From assembly GCF_016862975.1 (NCBI RefSeq), contig NZ_BONZ01000050.1, positions 1 to 64,000 of the forward strand: a stretch of DNA of 64,000 bases, read 5' to 3'. The position numbers were made by a program, and so were the translations under genes. This DNA comes from Rugosimonospora africana. Its GTDB lineage: Bacteria; Actinomycetota; Actinomycetes; Mycobacteriales; Micromonosporaceae. The notes below the pieces were generated by a model. It searched no databases. It was not told where the DNA came from and was given only the letters and a program-made list of their open reading frames with translations. This document shows, in pieces, positions 42,372 to 51,332 of this stretch (its first letter is position 1; each line of letters opens with the position of its first letter).

Positions 42372-42938
42372 TCAGCGATGGTTTTGCTTCAGAGACCAGG
42401 CAAGCCGATACTCCCACCCTTCGGCTTGCCACTCGAAGCTGGCCGCGACCAGTTCCCGCACGGAACGTCCGGTCGTCACGTGTTCCAACGCCCGGTACGT
42501 CGCGAGGTGTCCGATCACCATGACGCGGCGCCCAGCCCACCTGGTCGGCAGATCGGCGAGAAATCGCGCCACCCGGGCGATCGCCTGACTATGACTTTCG
42601 CCGCCGGGATAGGGACGATCGCAGTAGTCCAGGCGGTCCCCTTTAGCCTCAGCCACGGGTGAACCGTTGCGCGTCCCGAAGTCACACTCGCGCAGCCGCC
42701 AGTCGTACAGGATCGGAATGCCGGTGTCGCCGAAAGCGATCTCTGCCGTCTCCACCGCGCGGCGCAGATCCGAGGTGAACACCGCGGCGATGCCGTCGTC
42801 GCGTCGCCGTCGGCCCATGTCTGCGGCGTTGACGCGGCCGCGCTCGCAGAGGCGACCGGGCAGCCAACCGGTGACGATGCCACGCTCGTTGTCTTCGCTC
42901 AACGCATGGGTCTCAAACACAACATCGATCGGCATCAC
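42372..42938 (-). CDS. histidine-phosphatase-like protein with altered RHG motif
   Basis: 188 residues with the phosphoglycerate-mutase-like fold: TSDLRRAVETAEIAFGDTGI (second conserved Arg), CDFGTRNG and the late GHLATYRAL with the second His. The N-terminal signature is ETHALSEDNERG, not RHGET. The His that would be phosphorylated is still present but the preceding Arg is Thr. This variant occurs in an actinobacterial subgroup. Whether it is a phosphatase is open. Confidence 0.75.
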   Translation of the reverse strand: MMPIDVVFETHALSEDNERGIVTGWLPGRLCERGRVNAADMGRRRRDDGIAAVFTSDLRRAVETAEIAFGDTGIPILYDWRLRECDFGTRNGSPVAEAKGDRLDYCDRPYPGGESHSQAIARVARFLADLPTRWAGRRVMVIGHLATYRALEHVTTGRSVRELVAASFEWQAEGWEYRLAWSLKQNHR

Positions 42939-43051
42939 CTGAGGCTACTGGCGCTCTCCGGAAAAGCCGAGAGCGACTCGGCACGCCTGGGGCCGCGATG
43001 AGCCCGAGGTCGGGGTTTGAACCAGCCGTTGCCAGCGGTCCGTTACGGCTT

Positions 43052-43633
43052 TCAGAGGAGATCGTATGCTTGCGCGAGATCGTCGGCCCAGTTGGAGTCG
43101 TGGTCACGCTCGAATGCTTCGTACAGCCGGTCTCGAACCGTTGCACGGCGCAGCCAGGCGTCCAGAGTGCGCGGCCCCCGCGCCGCGAAGTTGAGTCCGT
43201 TCACGGTATCCGCCAGGTGGCGATCCGCCGCCGAGCCGAGCGTGTCATCCCAGACGTCGAGGAATCGGTCGACGCTCTCGGCGGTGGAGACGGCGACGAG
43301 GAAGGTCACCGTGTCGACGAACGAACCGACGTTCGACGGGTACGCCGCCAGCAACGAACGCCACACCGCGTCGAGGTAGCTGTCAACCGACTCCTGCTCG
43401 GCTTCGGGCCACGTGCGCCACTCCTCGCGGGGCAGCATGCCGAGAACGACCCCTGGGTCGAGCTCCATCGACGTGACCATTCGCTCCAGCAACAGGGGCA
43501 GCAGGCTCTTCACATCGTCGCGACCGCCGATGGTCCCGCCGAGGCTGATGGACAAAGAGAACAGGTCATGCTCGTCGACCAGCACCTCGTCGACCAGTAC
43601 GGAGCCCCGACAATGCGGGCAACCGTCAAGCAC
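43052..43633 (-). CDS. hypothetical protein, apparently truncated by an upstream stop
   Basis: 193 residues from GTG 43633: LDGCPHCRGSVLVDEVLVDE, a helical middle, and ADDLAQAYDLL at the end. The C-P-H-C pair could bind metal. The same frame upstream of a TAG (near 43648) reads DDGLATALERVRDAFAQ, which looks like the natural N-terminus. The stop (CAA TAG CCT) therefore probably splits one gene, and translation may restart at GTG. No known family is recognised. Confidence 0.5.
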   Translation of the reverse strand: MLDGCPHCRGSVLVDEVLVDEHDLFSLSISLGGTIGGRDDVKSLLPLLLERMVTSMELDPGVVLGMLPREEWRTWPEAEQESVDSYLDAVWRSLLAAYPSNVGSFVDTVTFLVAVSTAESVDRFLDVWDDTLGSAADRHLADTVNGLNFAARGPRTLDAWLRRATVRDRLYEAFERDHDSNWADDLAQAYDLL

Positions 43634-43809
43634 CGGCCGAAGAGGCTATTGGGCGAACGCGTCCCGGACGCGCTCCAACGCCGTTGCCAGCCCGTCATCC
43701 ACCGGTCGATTGTTCCATCCGCCAGTTCTCGGTCTCTCTCTTCTACCGCCGAGCGGCCACTACGTCGTGCCACTTCACCTCAGCGTCCCGTTTCAGTGCG
43801 CGTGGTGAC

Positions 43810-44391
43810 TTACTCGTCAACACCCACCTGTATCGAACCCGAGGTCGTCATCGTCTTCGCCACTTCGCTCAGGTCGTTGTTCAGTTGGTGATCGCGCCCG
43901 GGCAGCCGGTGCACCTGTGCCTGCGGGATGGCGCGGGCATACAGGTCGGCGTGCGACGGTGGGGCGGTCTCGTCCTGGAGCCCATGGAACACGTGCACCG
44001 GCACGCCTCGCGGCAACCTCGCGCCAAGGTCGTGTGGCAGCTCGAACTCGTCGCCGGGCCAGCCGTCCGCACCGACGAACGGAGCGGCGATCAGCACGAT
44101 CGCGCTGAGCTCCGGTTCCGGTCGCCGATCAGCGAGCACGTTGATGAGGATCGTCGCGCCGACCGAATGACCGGCGACGACCGCGCCGTCGTCCAAGTCC
44201 GTCAGCTCCCGTCGGATGGCCGCGCTCCACCTGGCGTAGCTCGGGTCGCCCTCGTCGGGCATGCGTGGGTAACGGACCTCGTACCCCTCGCCCAGCTGCC
44301 GCCTCAGGCTGTCGAACAGCTTGTCGTCCCACTCATCGTGCGCGCCCGCGCCGCCGCCCTGGATGAACAGGATCTGCCGGATCCCTGCCAT
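43810..44391 (-). CDS. alpha/beta hydrolase, RBBP9/YdeN-like
   Basis: 193 residues. ILFIQGGGAGAHDEWDDKLF opens the fold, the nucleophile is in AGHSVGAT, and the late His is in GRDHQLNND. The short length without a cap domain fits small serine hydrolases of the RBBP9 type. ATG 44391 has AGGTGG upstream. It stands alone; the substrate is unknown. Confidence 0.8.
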   Translation of the reverse strand: MAGIRQILFIQGGGAGAHDEWDDKLFDSLRRQLGEGYEVRYPRMPDEGDPSYARWSAAIRRELTDLDDGAVVAGHSVGATILINVLADRRPEPELSAIVLIAAPFVGADGWPGDEFELPHDLGARLPRGVPVHVFHGLQDETAPPSHADLYARAIPQAQVHRLPGRDHQLNNDLSEVAKTMTTSGSIQVGVDE

Positions 44392-44690
44392 GACGATCCA
44401 CCTACCGCCTCTCGGTGACGATCCAGTTTCGCTGCCGGCCCGTGATGAACCCCATGACCCACGAGCCCGTCGCAGCCGCGCCCACCCCTGTGCGCGGGAA
44501 GGCCCCACTGCTGCCGTGCTCACGCGGCGTTGATGCCCTCATCTTGCCCGACGGGTCCGACAGTCTTGCGGACTTCGTCCTCGAGACGGGGCCGGGCGGG
44601 CGGCACGGAGTTGGCGTGGAGTCGGCGTGGAGTCGGCGTGGCAGGGACTTCAGCCCCGGCGTCGCCCATCGCGCCGGATGCGTCCGGCAG
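44392..44690. other. 299-bp non-coding stretch with an 11-bp triplet repeat
   Basis: Three copies of GGAGTCGGCGT (first with one change) lie at 44607-44639. No gene is recognised. Confidence 0.5.
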
Positions 44691-45683
44691 TCACCGCGGC
44701 GAGCGGGCGGAGTTCGCGAGCCGGTCGGCCAGCGCGACAACGAGGCCGCGGAGTTCATCCGGCCGTTCGATGACGAACGGCCGGTCGAGCGACGCGAGCA
44801 CCCCAGGCAACCAGTCGAGCCGTTCCGCCCGCAGTTCGACGCGCAGCCAGCCCTCGGTCTGCCGGTCCCCGTCCGCCGGCGACGGGAGCTCCTCCACGCT
44901 CGCGACGCTGGCGGGAAGTCGGGCGCGGATCTGCTCGGCCGTCGCTTGGATCCGCAGGGTCACTTCATGCCGGTACGGGGCCTTGGCGAGCCCCGAGAGG
45001 ACGCGCTGCGCCGGATCGAGTCCGGCGGGCGGCTCGAACGAGCCGGGCAGGGTTCTCGCGTCAGTGATGCGATCCAGCCGAAATGTCCGGTCCTCGGCGA
45101 TCTCGGGGTCCGCACCCGTGACATACCACCGGCCCGAATGGGCGACCAGCCCGTACGCGTGCAGCGTACGTTCACTGCGCCGGCCGTCGGCGGCGGTGTA
45201 CCTGATCGAAATCGGCCGGCGATGGCGCACCGCATCGGCGATAGCGAGCAGCACCACGGTCTGCGGGGCGGCGAATTCGCCGGGCTCAGCCGTGAAGGCG
45301 AGGGATTCGAGCACGGTGTCGAGTCTGCGGGCGAGCCGATCGGGCAGTACCCTGCGGATCTTGGCCGCTGCCGTCTCACTCGCTGTACCGGCCGTCGTCA
45401 TCAACCCCGTTCGGCGACCGGCGACCAGGCCGAGCAGCACAGCGAGGGCTTCGTCGTCGCTGAGCATGAGCGGAGGCATGCGGTATCCGGGAGCGAGCCG
45501 GTACCCGCCGTAGCGGCCGCGCACCGCCTCGACGGGCACGTCGAGGTCGATCAGGTGGTCCACGTACCGCCGCACGGTGCGCCCGTCGACGCCGAGCCGG
45601 TCGGCGAGTTCGGCCATCGTCCGGATGCCGCCCGACTGCAGGAGTTCCAGCAGGGTAAGGACTTGAGCGGTAGGTCGAGCCAC
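44691..45683 (-). CDS. WYL-domain transcriptional regulator
   Basis: 330 residues. The N-terminal HTH_11-type winged helix is TMAELADRLGVDGRTVRRYV, followed by the wing GRYGGYRL. The WYL domain carries Y in ISIRYTAADG and the central R-WYV-T-G segment (SGRWYVTGADPE). A WCX-like C-terminal extension follows. It is divergent from a VOC-family gene, and the gap holds a perfect palindrome that is the obvious operator. Confidence 0.88.
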   Translation of the reverse strand: MARPTAQVLTLLELLQSGGIRTMAELADRLGVDGRTVRRYVDHLIDLDVPVEAVRGRYGGYRLAPGYRMPPLMLSDDEALAVLLGLVAGRRTGLMTTAGTASETAAAKIRRVLPDRLARRLDTVLESLAFTAEPGEFAAPQTVVLLAIADAVRHRRPISIRYTAADGRRSERTLHAYGLVAHSGRWYVTGADPEIAEDRTFRLDRITDARTLPGSFEPPAGLDPAQRVLSGLAKAPYRHEVTLRIQATAEQIRARLPASVASVEELPSPADGDRQTEGWLRVELRAERLDWLPGVLASLDRPFVIERPDELRGLVVALADRLANSARSPR

Positions 45684-45698
45684 GTACCAAACCTAGCG

Positions 45699-45729
45699 CG
45701 AATACTGGACCGTTTCTGTCCAGTATTCG
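45699..45729. promoter_or_regulatory. perfect 12-bp-arm operator palindrome
   Basis: CGAATACTGGAC, spacer CGTTTCT, GTCCAGTATTCG. It lies between the divergent WYL regulator (start 45683) and the VOC gene (start 45774), so one bound regulator could control both. Confidence 0.8.
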
Positions 45730-45773
45730 TAATAGCGTGGCGTCGAACCGCTCCACCGATCAAGGAGATCACC

Positions 45774-46172
45774 ATGAACCTCGTCTCGATCCGCATCATC
45801 ACGGAAGACGTCGCGCGCCTCGTCGACTTCTACGAGCGAGCCACGGGAGTGCGGGCGGACTGGGCCACCGAGGACTTCGCCGAGCTACGGACCGCCTCCG
45901 GCACTCTCGCGATCGGCAGCACCCGCACCGTCTCGCTGTTCGCGCCTGGCTCCGCCCGTCCGGCCGACAACCGCACCGTCATCATCGAGTTCCTCGTCGA
46001 CGACGTGGACGGTGTGCATCAAAACCTGGCCAGCTTCGTCGAGGATTTCGTCAACGAGCCCACCACGATGCCGTGGGGCAACCGGTCACTGCTGTGCCGC
46101 GACCCCGACGGCAACCTCGTCAACTTCTTCACCCCTGTCACCCCGGCCGCCATCGAGAAGTTCGCTCGCTGA
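45774..46172 (+). CDS. VOC-superfamily (glyoxalase/bleomycin-resistance-like) protein
   Basis: 132 residues with two beta-alpha-beta-beta-beta modules: LVSIRIITEDVARLVDFYER and IIEFLVDDVDGVHQNLAS, ending RDPDGNLVNFF with a late metal-ligand position. AAGGAGATC precedes ATG. It is controlled, by position, by the divergent WYL regulator. Family members range from glyoxalases to antibiotic-binding proteins. Confidence 0.85.
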   Translation: MNLVSIRIITEDVARLVDFYERATGVRADWATEDFAELRTASGTLAIGSTRTVSLFAPGSARPADNRTVIIEFLVDDVDGVHQNLASFVEDFVNEPTTMPWGNRSLLCRDPDGNLVNFFTPVTPAAIEKFAR

Positions 46173-46264
46173 CGACAGCACGGATACAGCTCCCGTTCGA
46201 TCGCGCACGCGTGGCGACTCGACGGGTGGCCGGACGCGGCGCCCTGCTCCAATGGCAAGGCGCC

Positions 46265-46300
46265 GCGTCGGTGGAAGCTGTTGTGTCGGTGGAAGCTGCT
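46265..46300 (+). repeat. 18-bp tandem duplication downstream of the VOC gene
   Basis: GCGTCGGTGGAAGCTGTT and GTGTCGGTGGAAGCTGCT are adjacent in the gap between two convergent genes. Confidence 0.8.
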
Positions 46301-46317
46301 ACTCAGATCAGCGCCGG

Positions 46318-47688
46318 TCAGCCCAGTGGAACGACCGTGCTCGACCCGTTCGTCGCGACCTGGACCGCGGTGGCCTCGGCTGGCACCAGCGCGGCATTCT
46401 CCCGTGCCCCCTGCCACGGCCCGTTGTTGATCCGGTAGCTCAGTACCGCACCCTTGCGGGCCACGACATAGCCCTGCCCGCTCGGGAGAGTCACCTTGAC
46501 CGGCAGCGGGGCGGACGCGTCGAACGGTCCCACGTACCCGTACCGGATCGTGCCGGCCGGCGAGCGAAGCGCGTACCAGAGGAAGGCCGGGTCGCCAGGC
46601 AGTACCGCGTCGCCGATCGTGACGCCGCTGCCGTCCGGCGTCGTTCCGCAGGCAGTGAAAGGCCCTTCGCTTATCTCCGAGGCGCCCAGTGGATCCGTGA
46701 AGGGGCTACGCGTCGGGTAGCTGACGGGGGAGGGCAACCGTAGGCACTCGTTGGTGCCCGGGTTGGGCCCGTTCAGGTGGTAGGTGTCCCAGTTGAGCCG
46801 GCCGTCGGGTCGATTCTGATCCCGGCTCGGCACGGTCCCGACCTGGTAGATCCCGGCGTTGTCGGCGGTGTTGACCAACCAGAGCGGTTGGCTTTGCCCG
46901 TAGGGCCGCGGTGCGACGGCGATCGCGCCCTGGTCGGCCCGCGGCGGTACCCGAACTACGGCAACGCCCCCCGTGAAGTGCAGCGGCTTCCAGTCGTCCC
47001 GGGTTATCTGACCGTCCGGGTGGTAGGTGCGTTTCACCGAGTACCCGACGGGGCCGCCCGGGTCGAAGACCACCAGTACCGAGCGGTCCGCCCCGGCGAG
47101 CATGCCACCGGTCCCTCCCGGGAACGGCAACTGCTCCAGCGGCTGGTCCAACGGCTCCCACAGTGCGTCGACCACGTGCGGCCTGCCCACGATGTCGGTG
47201 AGATAGCCGATCGCGACGCCGGGATGGTCCACGTGATCCTCGGACACCGTCAGCTCTTGCTCGATCACGGCGACCCGGCCCGCCGGGGTGTTCAGCGCCC
47301 AGGTCAGATTCGTCGCCCCCAGCTCGGTCACCCGGTACGAGTTGCCCTTGGCGACCTGCCACTGGCGGGCCCAGGCCCCCCATGCCGTGGTGACGTCGTC
47401 TGCGTAACGGTTGTCGCCGGCCAGGTCCCCGCGGGTCGGTTGGTCGAAGCCGGGGATGGGAGCCAGCGGCGCGTCGTACCGGTTGTCCGCGTGCCAGGGA
47501 CGCAACGCGAGTACGCCGCCGACGGCCACCAGCAGTACGACCGCCGCCGCTGCCGCCAGGAGTCCGTGCTGCCGATTCCGTCTCCGAACTTTGCGCCGGA
47601 CCAGCTCCATCAGCACCGGCGACGGCTCCAGGTCCCGGGTGACCTCCGACATGACGTTGCGGATGTCGCGCTCGTCCGCGCTGTTCAC
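46318..47688 (-). CDS. single-pass membrane protein coupled to an ECF sigma factor
   Basis: 456 residues: a cytoplasmic N-terminus of about 50 residues (ERDIRNVMSEVTRDLEPSPV), one membrane helix (GLLAAAAAVVLLVAVGGVLAL) and a large extracytoplasmic domain with two Cys. GTG 47688 is the start, with GGGAGGAAC upstream, and overlaps the sigma-factor stop (GTGA). The topology and coupling suggest a membrane regulator or anti-sigma factor of the SigE-type protein, though the short cytoplasmic part has no zinc-binding anti-sigma motif. Confidence 0.7.
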   Translation of the reverse strand: MNSADERDIRNVMSEVTRDLEPSPVLMELVRRKVRRRNRQHGLLAAAAAVVLLVAVGGVLALRPWHADNRYDAPLAPIPGFDQPTRGDLAGDNRYADDVTTAWGAWARQWQVAKGNSYRVTELGATNLTWALNTPAGRVAVIEQELTVSEDHVDHPGVAIGYLTDIVGRPHVVDALWEPLDQPLEQLPFPGGTGGMLAGADRSVLVVFDPGGPVGYSVKRTYHPDGQITRDDWKPLHFTGGVAVVRVPPRADQGAIAVAPRPYGQSQPLWLVNTADNAGIYQVGTVPSRDQNRPDGRLNWDTYHLNGPNPGTNECLRLPSPVSYPTRSPFTDPLGASEISEGPFTACGTTPDGSGVTIGDAVLPGDPAFLWYALRSPAGTIRYGYVGPFDASAPLPVKVTLPSGQGYVVARKGAVLSYRINNGPWQGARENAALVPAEATAVQVATNGSSTVVPLG

Positions 47689-48206
47689 GAGTTCCTCCCA
47701 GATGGTGAGACGGGCGCGTCGAAGGTCGGGCCCAGGGCGGTACGCAGCCGGGCCAAGCCACGCGAGGCATGGGTCTTCACGGTCCCGACCGAGCAATTCA
47801 GCAACGACGCGACCTCGGCCTCGCTCAGGTCGTCGAAGTAGCGCAAGACCACGGTCGCGCGCTGGCGGGCGGGCAGCTCCCGCAGAGCATTTTCAACCAC
47901 CGCGCGCAGCGCGACCCGGCCGGCATGATCCGGGTCAGCCGGATCATGCGCGTCGATCAGCGGCGCCTCGGGGCGTCGTCGCCGCAGCCGCCAGCGGTTC
48001 GTGGCGCCATTGACCAACGCCCGCCGGGCGTACGCCTCGGGCGAAGTCGCGATCCGCGACCACCGCCGGTAAACCCGCTCCAGAGCGTCCTGCAGCAGAT
48101 CCTCGGCCGCGTGCCGATCCCCAGTCAGCAGATACGCCGAACGCAGCAGCGCACCGGCTCGTCCCCGAACAAAGTCGTCGAACCCGGTACCCGGTTCCTG
48201 TCCCAC
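47685..48206 (-). CDS. ECF RNA polymerase sigma factor, SigE family
   Basis: 173 residues. Region 2 is LLRSAYLLTGDRHAAEDLLQDALERVYRRW, a SigE-family form (quoted in two halves: LLRSAYLLTGDRHAAEDLLQ and DALERVYRRW). Region 4 contains LRELPARQRATVVLRYFDDL then SEAEVASLLNCSVGTVKTHA. GTG 48206 has GGGGAGG upstream. It is coupled to a membrane protein gene. A candidate self-directed promoter lies at 48265-48288. Confidence 0.88.
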   Translation of the reverse strand: MGQEPGTGFDDFVRGRAGALLRSAYLLTGDRHAAEDLLQDALERVYRRWSRIATSPEAYARRALVNGATNRWRLRRRRPEAPLIDAHDPADPDHAGRVALRAVVENALRELPARQRATVVLRYFDDLSEAEVASLLNCSVGTVKTHASRGLARLRTALGPTFDAPVSPSGRNS

Positions 48207-48264
48207 CCAACCTCCCCGATGGCATCCATGACACTTGCTAGACACCGGCGAGAGCCGCCACGTT

Positions 48265-48288
48265 GACAATGATCGACAAGATTGTTCC
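48265..48288 (-). promoter_or_regulatory. candidate ECF-type promoter of the sigma gene
   Basis: On the minus strand GGAAC (48288-48284) is followed after 16 bases by GTC (48267-48265), the classical ECF spacing. It lies about 60 bases upstream of the sigma-factor start, as expected for autoregulation. Confidence 0.4.
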
Positions 48289-48465
48289 GGCCGCCACCGT
48301 CGACCTCAAGCGGCATCGGGCTCAACCGACCCAGATGTGTGTACCGGCCCGGGAACTTCGGAGCGGCGGCGGTCCGCGCGCGGCTCGCGTCGTAGCGATA
48401 TCGTGCTCATCCGACACCCGACACAAGCGGCGCGGGGTGCCCGTGGCATGCCATAACTTGACGGT

Positions 48466-49686
48466 GTGACGACCGTCTTCGTCCTGCTCGTCTGCCTCGG
48501 CATCATCGGTGTGCTCTATGGGCTGTACAAGCTGTGGGAGCTGGTACTCGCCGAATGGCTTTCCGACCAGTGGGCGAAGCTCAAGCGCCGCGACGTGCCG
48601 CTGCTGTCGCCGTTCGCGCGCTGGTGCGCCGCACTCAACGCCCTCGTCGAGATCATCTTCGATATCTCGGCGCTGAACCTGGCGTTCTTCGCGGCGGGCA
48701 TCGCGGTCGTACCGATGATGACGCCCTCCATCGGACTTGACCTTGACACGTGGTGGCACATCGTCCTGGGCTATCTCGCAGCGGGTGTGCTGCTGCTCTA
48801 TGGTCTGCGTACCTTCGTCTCCCGCCGCCGCCGCGCCTGGTTGTACGGCCGGCTGCGTCCCTTGGGCGCAAGCGGCCTCACCGCCTTCTTCGCGCTGTCT
48901 GTGGCCTCGGCCATCTGCCTGTTCAGCAGCATCAGCGGCGCCCTACCCGCCCACCGGTGGACCGCCACGCCCGGTGGCCGGATCGGTGTGCTCGATTGGC
49001 TTTCCTTCTACAGCTGGCAGGCGCTGGACACGGTGCCGGTGCTGAACCTGACAGGCACGCTGCGCTGGGACATGCCGCTGGCGTACCGGGACTGGCGCAT
49101 CGGCGTGCTCGTGGTGCTGTTCAAGGCGGTCGCCGTACTCCCGATCGTGACCGCGGTCAGCGGGTACTTCCGGCCATACGACGACGTGCGGCGCCTACCG
49201 GACGACCCGACCGCCACCAACCTGTACGGTCTGGGGTTCGTGCTGGACGGACCCAACCTCCGGGCGGGGTTCTGGCCCTTCTCCCCCGCGGCGCAGCGGT
49301 CCGAGCTCTTCGCGCAACTGCGACCGCTCGGGATACGTGGGCTCGGCGGCTTCTACGCCGTACTCGTCGGTGCGGTGTGCGTACCCTTCCTGATCCTGAC
49401 ACCTGTGATGTCGGAACTGGGCTGGCTCGGCGTCGCCGGCGTCTCGTTCGGGCATTGGATTGCCTTCTACGCCTGGCACGCGGCGAGCCTCGCCCCGGGG
49501 TTCGACGCGCCGAAGGCGCTGCGATGGCAGGAGCCGCTCGCGACATCGGACTCGCGAGTGGGTGCGCTGGCATTGGCTTTCAAGATGATGCTGATCCTGC
49601 CGACGATCGCCACGATCCGCGGGTACTTCGAACATCCACCACCTGAGCCGGAGTCGCCGCAGGCAATCGTCTCCGCCGGCACCTGA
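48466..49686 (+). CDS. multi-pass membrane protein with internal duplication
   Basis: 406 residues, about nine hydrophobic helices. The segment near residues 175-245 (FYSWQALDTVPVLNLTGTLR, then LFKAVAVLPIVTAVSGYF) recurs near 325-390 (FYAWHAASLAPGFDAPKALR, then AFKMMLILPTIATIRGYF). The protein is therefore built from two copies of one unit. GTG 48466 is the start. I do not recognise the function; the repeated W-x-x-P and F-K-hydrophobic-P pattern may mark a conserved unnamed domain. Confidence 0.7.
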   Translation: MTTVFVLLVCLGIIGVLYGLYKLWELVLAEWLSDQWAKLKRRDVPLLSPFARWCAALNALVEIIFDISALNLAFFAAGIAVVPMMTPSIGLDLDTWWHIVLGYLAAGVLLLYGLRTFVSRRRRAWLYGRLRPLGASGLTAFFALSVASAICLFSSISGALPAHRWTATPGGRIGVLDWLSFYSWQALDTVPVLNLTGTLRWDMPLAYRDWRIGVLVVLFKAVAVLPIVTAVSGYFRPYDDVRRLPDDPTATNLYGLGFVLDGPNLRAGFWPFSPAAQRSELFAQLRPLGIRGLGGFYAVLVGAVCVPFLILTPVMSELGWLGVAGVSFGHWIAFYAWHAASLAPGFDAPKALRWQEPLATSDSRVGALALAFKMMLILPTIATIRGYFEHPPPEPESPQAIVSAGT

Positions 49687-49850
49687 ACGGACCCATCGTT
49701 GCCGCTCCGGTTCCCGACACGGAGACCGCTCCACGTCACGGCTGCCGCTTGGATTCCCCCTCCGGTCGGAAAACGAGCCTTTCCCGCGTGTACCGCTCCG
49801 CGCGCGGATAGCGTCGAAGCGCCCGTTGTCCCAAAACTCCGGGGGGACCG

Positions 49851-51275
49851 ATGAGACTGCGAGCCCGAAGTTTCTTGGTACTGGTGGCGGCCGTCGGCAT
49901 CACCATCACGGCGCCGGCCGCCGGCACGGCGGCGTACGCCTCGAACTCCTCGTGCGGGACGGAGGCCGGCACCTGGGCAAGACACTGCGATGGCGGAACC
50001 ACGGCGTGGCTCGCCCTCAGCGACGTGCACTTCGACCCGTTCGCCGGCCTCGACACCGCCACCGTCGACAAACTGGCCACCGTCCCGCCGCAGCAGTGGG
50101 GCAGCATATTGACGCAGGGGCCGGCGCAGCCGAGCGCCTACGGGAAGGACACCAACTACGCGCTGCTCTCCTCGTCTCTGGCCTCGATGGGCAGCACCGT
50201 GGCCAAGCCGCCCGCGGTCCTGATCTCGGGCGACTTCCTCAGCCACGCGTTCAAGGACGACTACCACGCGCTCGCCACGGACAAGAGTCAGCAGGGCTAC
50301 GAAGCCTTCGCGGACAAGACGATCGCCTTCCTCGCCGACGAGTTCGACGCCACCTTCCCGAAGTCACAGTTCATCGTCGCCCTCGGCAACAACGACACGA
50401 CGTGCGGCGACTACGAGCTCACGCCGCACAGCCAGTTCCTGAAGAACTTCGCCGAGGCATGGGAGCCCCTGGTCAACCGCGGCGGGCGCGCGCCTGGGTT
50501 CGCGAAAGACTTCCCGCAGCTCGGCTCGTACGAGGCGCGCACGCCGACCGGAGGCCACGCGGTGGTGGTCAACGACATCTACTGGTCGCCGAACTACCGC
50601 AACTCGTGCGGTGTGCCGGGCGAGGATCCCGCGGCCGAGGAACTCCAGTGGCTGACGACGACCGCGCGACAGCTGCCGGAAGACGGCCGGTCGTGGCTGG
50701 TCGGCCACATCCCGTTCGGCATCGACGTGTTCTCCACGCTGAGCGGCGGGTCGCCCGTGGGGCTGCTCGACGCCGGGAACCAGGCGCAGCTGTTGAGCGT
50801 CCTGCGCGGCAAGGCATGGGGCCTGACGGTCTTCGGGCACCTCCACATGAGCACGTACCGCCTGGCCATCGGTCAGCGGCCAGCACCCGCCATGGTCGTA
50901 CCCTCCATCTCCCCGTACTTCAGCAACAACCCGGCGTACTACGTCCTGCGGGTCACGCCGCGGCAGACCGTGGTCGACTACACCGCCCACGCGCTCAACC
51001 TGCACGCCAGCTCACCCGTCTGGAGCCTGGAATACTCGTTCGACCAGACCTACGGGCTGTCCGAATTCGACGCCACCTCGCTGGCGCAGCTCCAGATCGA
51101 ACTCAACCAGAACACCGAGCTGCGCAACGACTACATCCGCTTCTACAACTCCGGCAGCGGAATCGGCGGCATCACCGCGGCCACCTTCCGGGCGTACTGG
51201 TGCGGCGCCGTCGCGCTGACCGCTGCCGAATACTCGGACTGCACGAGACCGGCCACCGCCGTCGCGACCCCGTGA
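49851..51275 (+). CDS. secreted metallophosphoesterase, acid-sphingomyelinase-like
   Basis: 474 residues with a Sec signal (LVLVAAVGITITAPAAGTAA). The five metal-ligand blocks are complete: LSDVHFDP (DxH), ISGDFLSH (GD), LGNNDT (GNxD), VGHIPFG (H) and FGHLHM (GHxH). The C-terminal domain with Y-x-R-F-Y and two Cys matches acid-sphingomyelinase-like phosphodiesterases. The enzyme is probably exported to release phosphate from phospholipids or other phosphodiesters. GGGGGGACCG precedes ATG at 49851. Confidence 0.87.
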   Translation: MRLRARSFLVLVAAVGITITAPAAGTAAYASNSSCGTEAGTWARHCDGGTTAWLALSDVHFDPFAGLDTATVDKLATVPPQQWGSILTQGPAQPSAYGKDTNYALLSSSLASMGSTVAKPPAVLISGDFLSHAFKDDYHALATDKSQQGYEAFADKTIAFLADEFDATFPKSQFIVALGNNDTTCGDYELTPHSQFLKNFAEAWEPLVNRGGRAPGFAKDFPQLGSYEARTPTGGHAVVVNDIYWSPNYRNSCGVPGEDPAAEELQWLTTTARQLPEDGRSWLVGHIPFGIDVFSTLSGGSPVGLLDAGNQAQLLSVLRGKAWGLTVFGHLHMSTYRLAIGQRPAPAMVVPSISPYFSNNPAYYVLRVTPRQTVVDYTAHALNLHASSPVWSLEYSFDQTYGLSEFDATSLAQLQIELNQNTELRNDYIRFYNSGSGIGGITAATFRAYWCGAVALTAAEYSDCTRPATAVATP

Positions 51276-51332
51276 GGTCTCGAACTCCGCGGCCGGCAAT
51301 TCGGCAGCGGCCGGCGCTGTCTCCCCAGAGGG

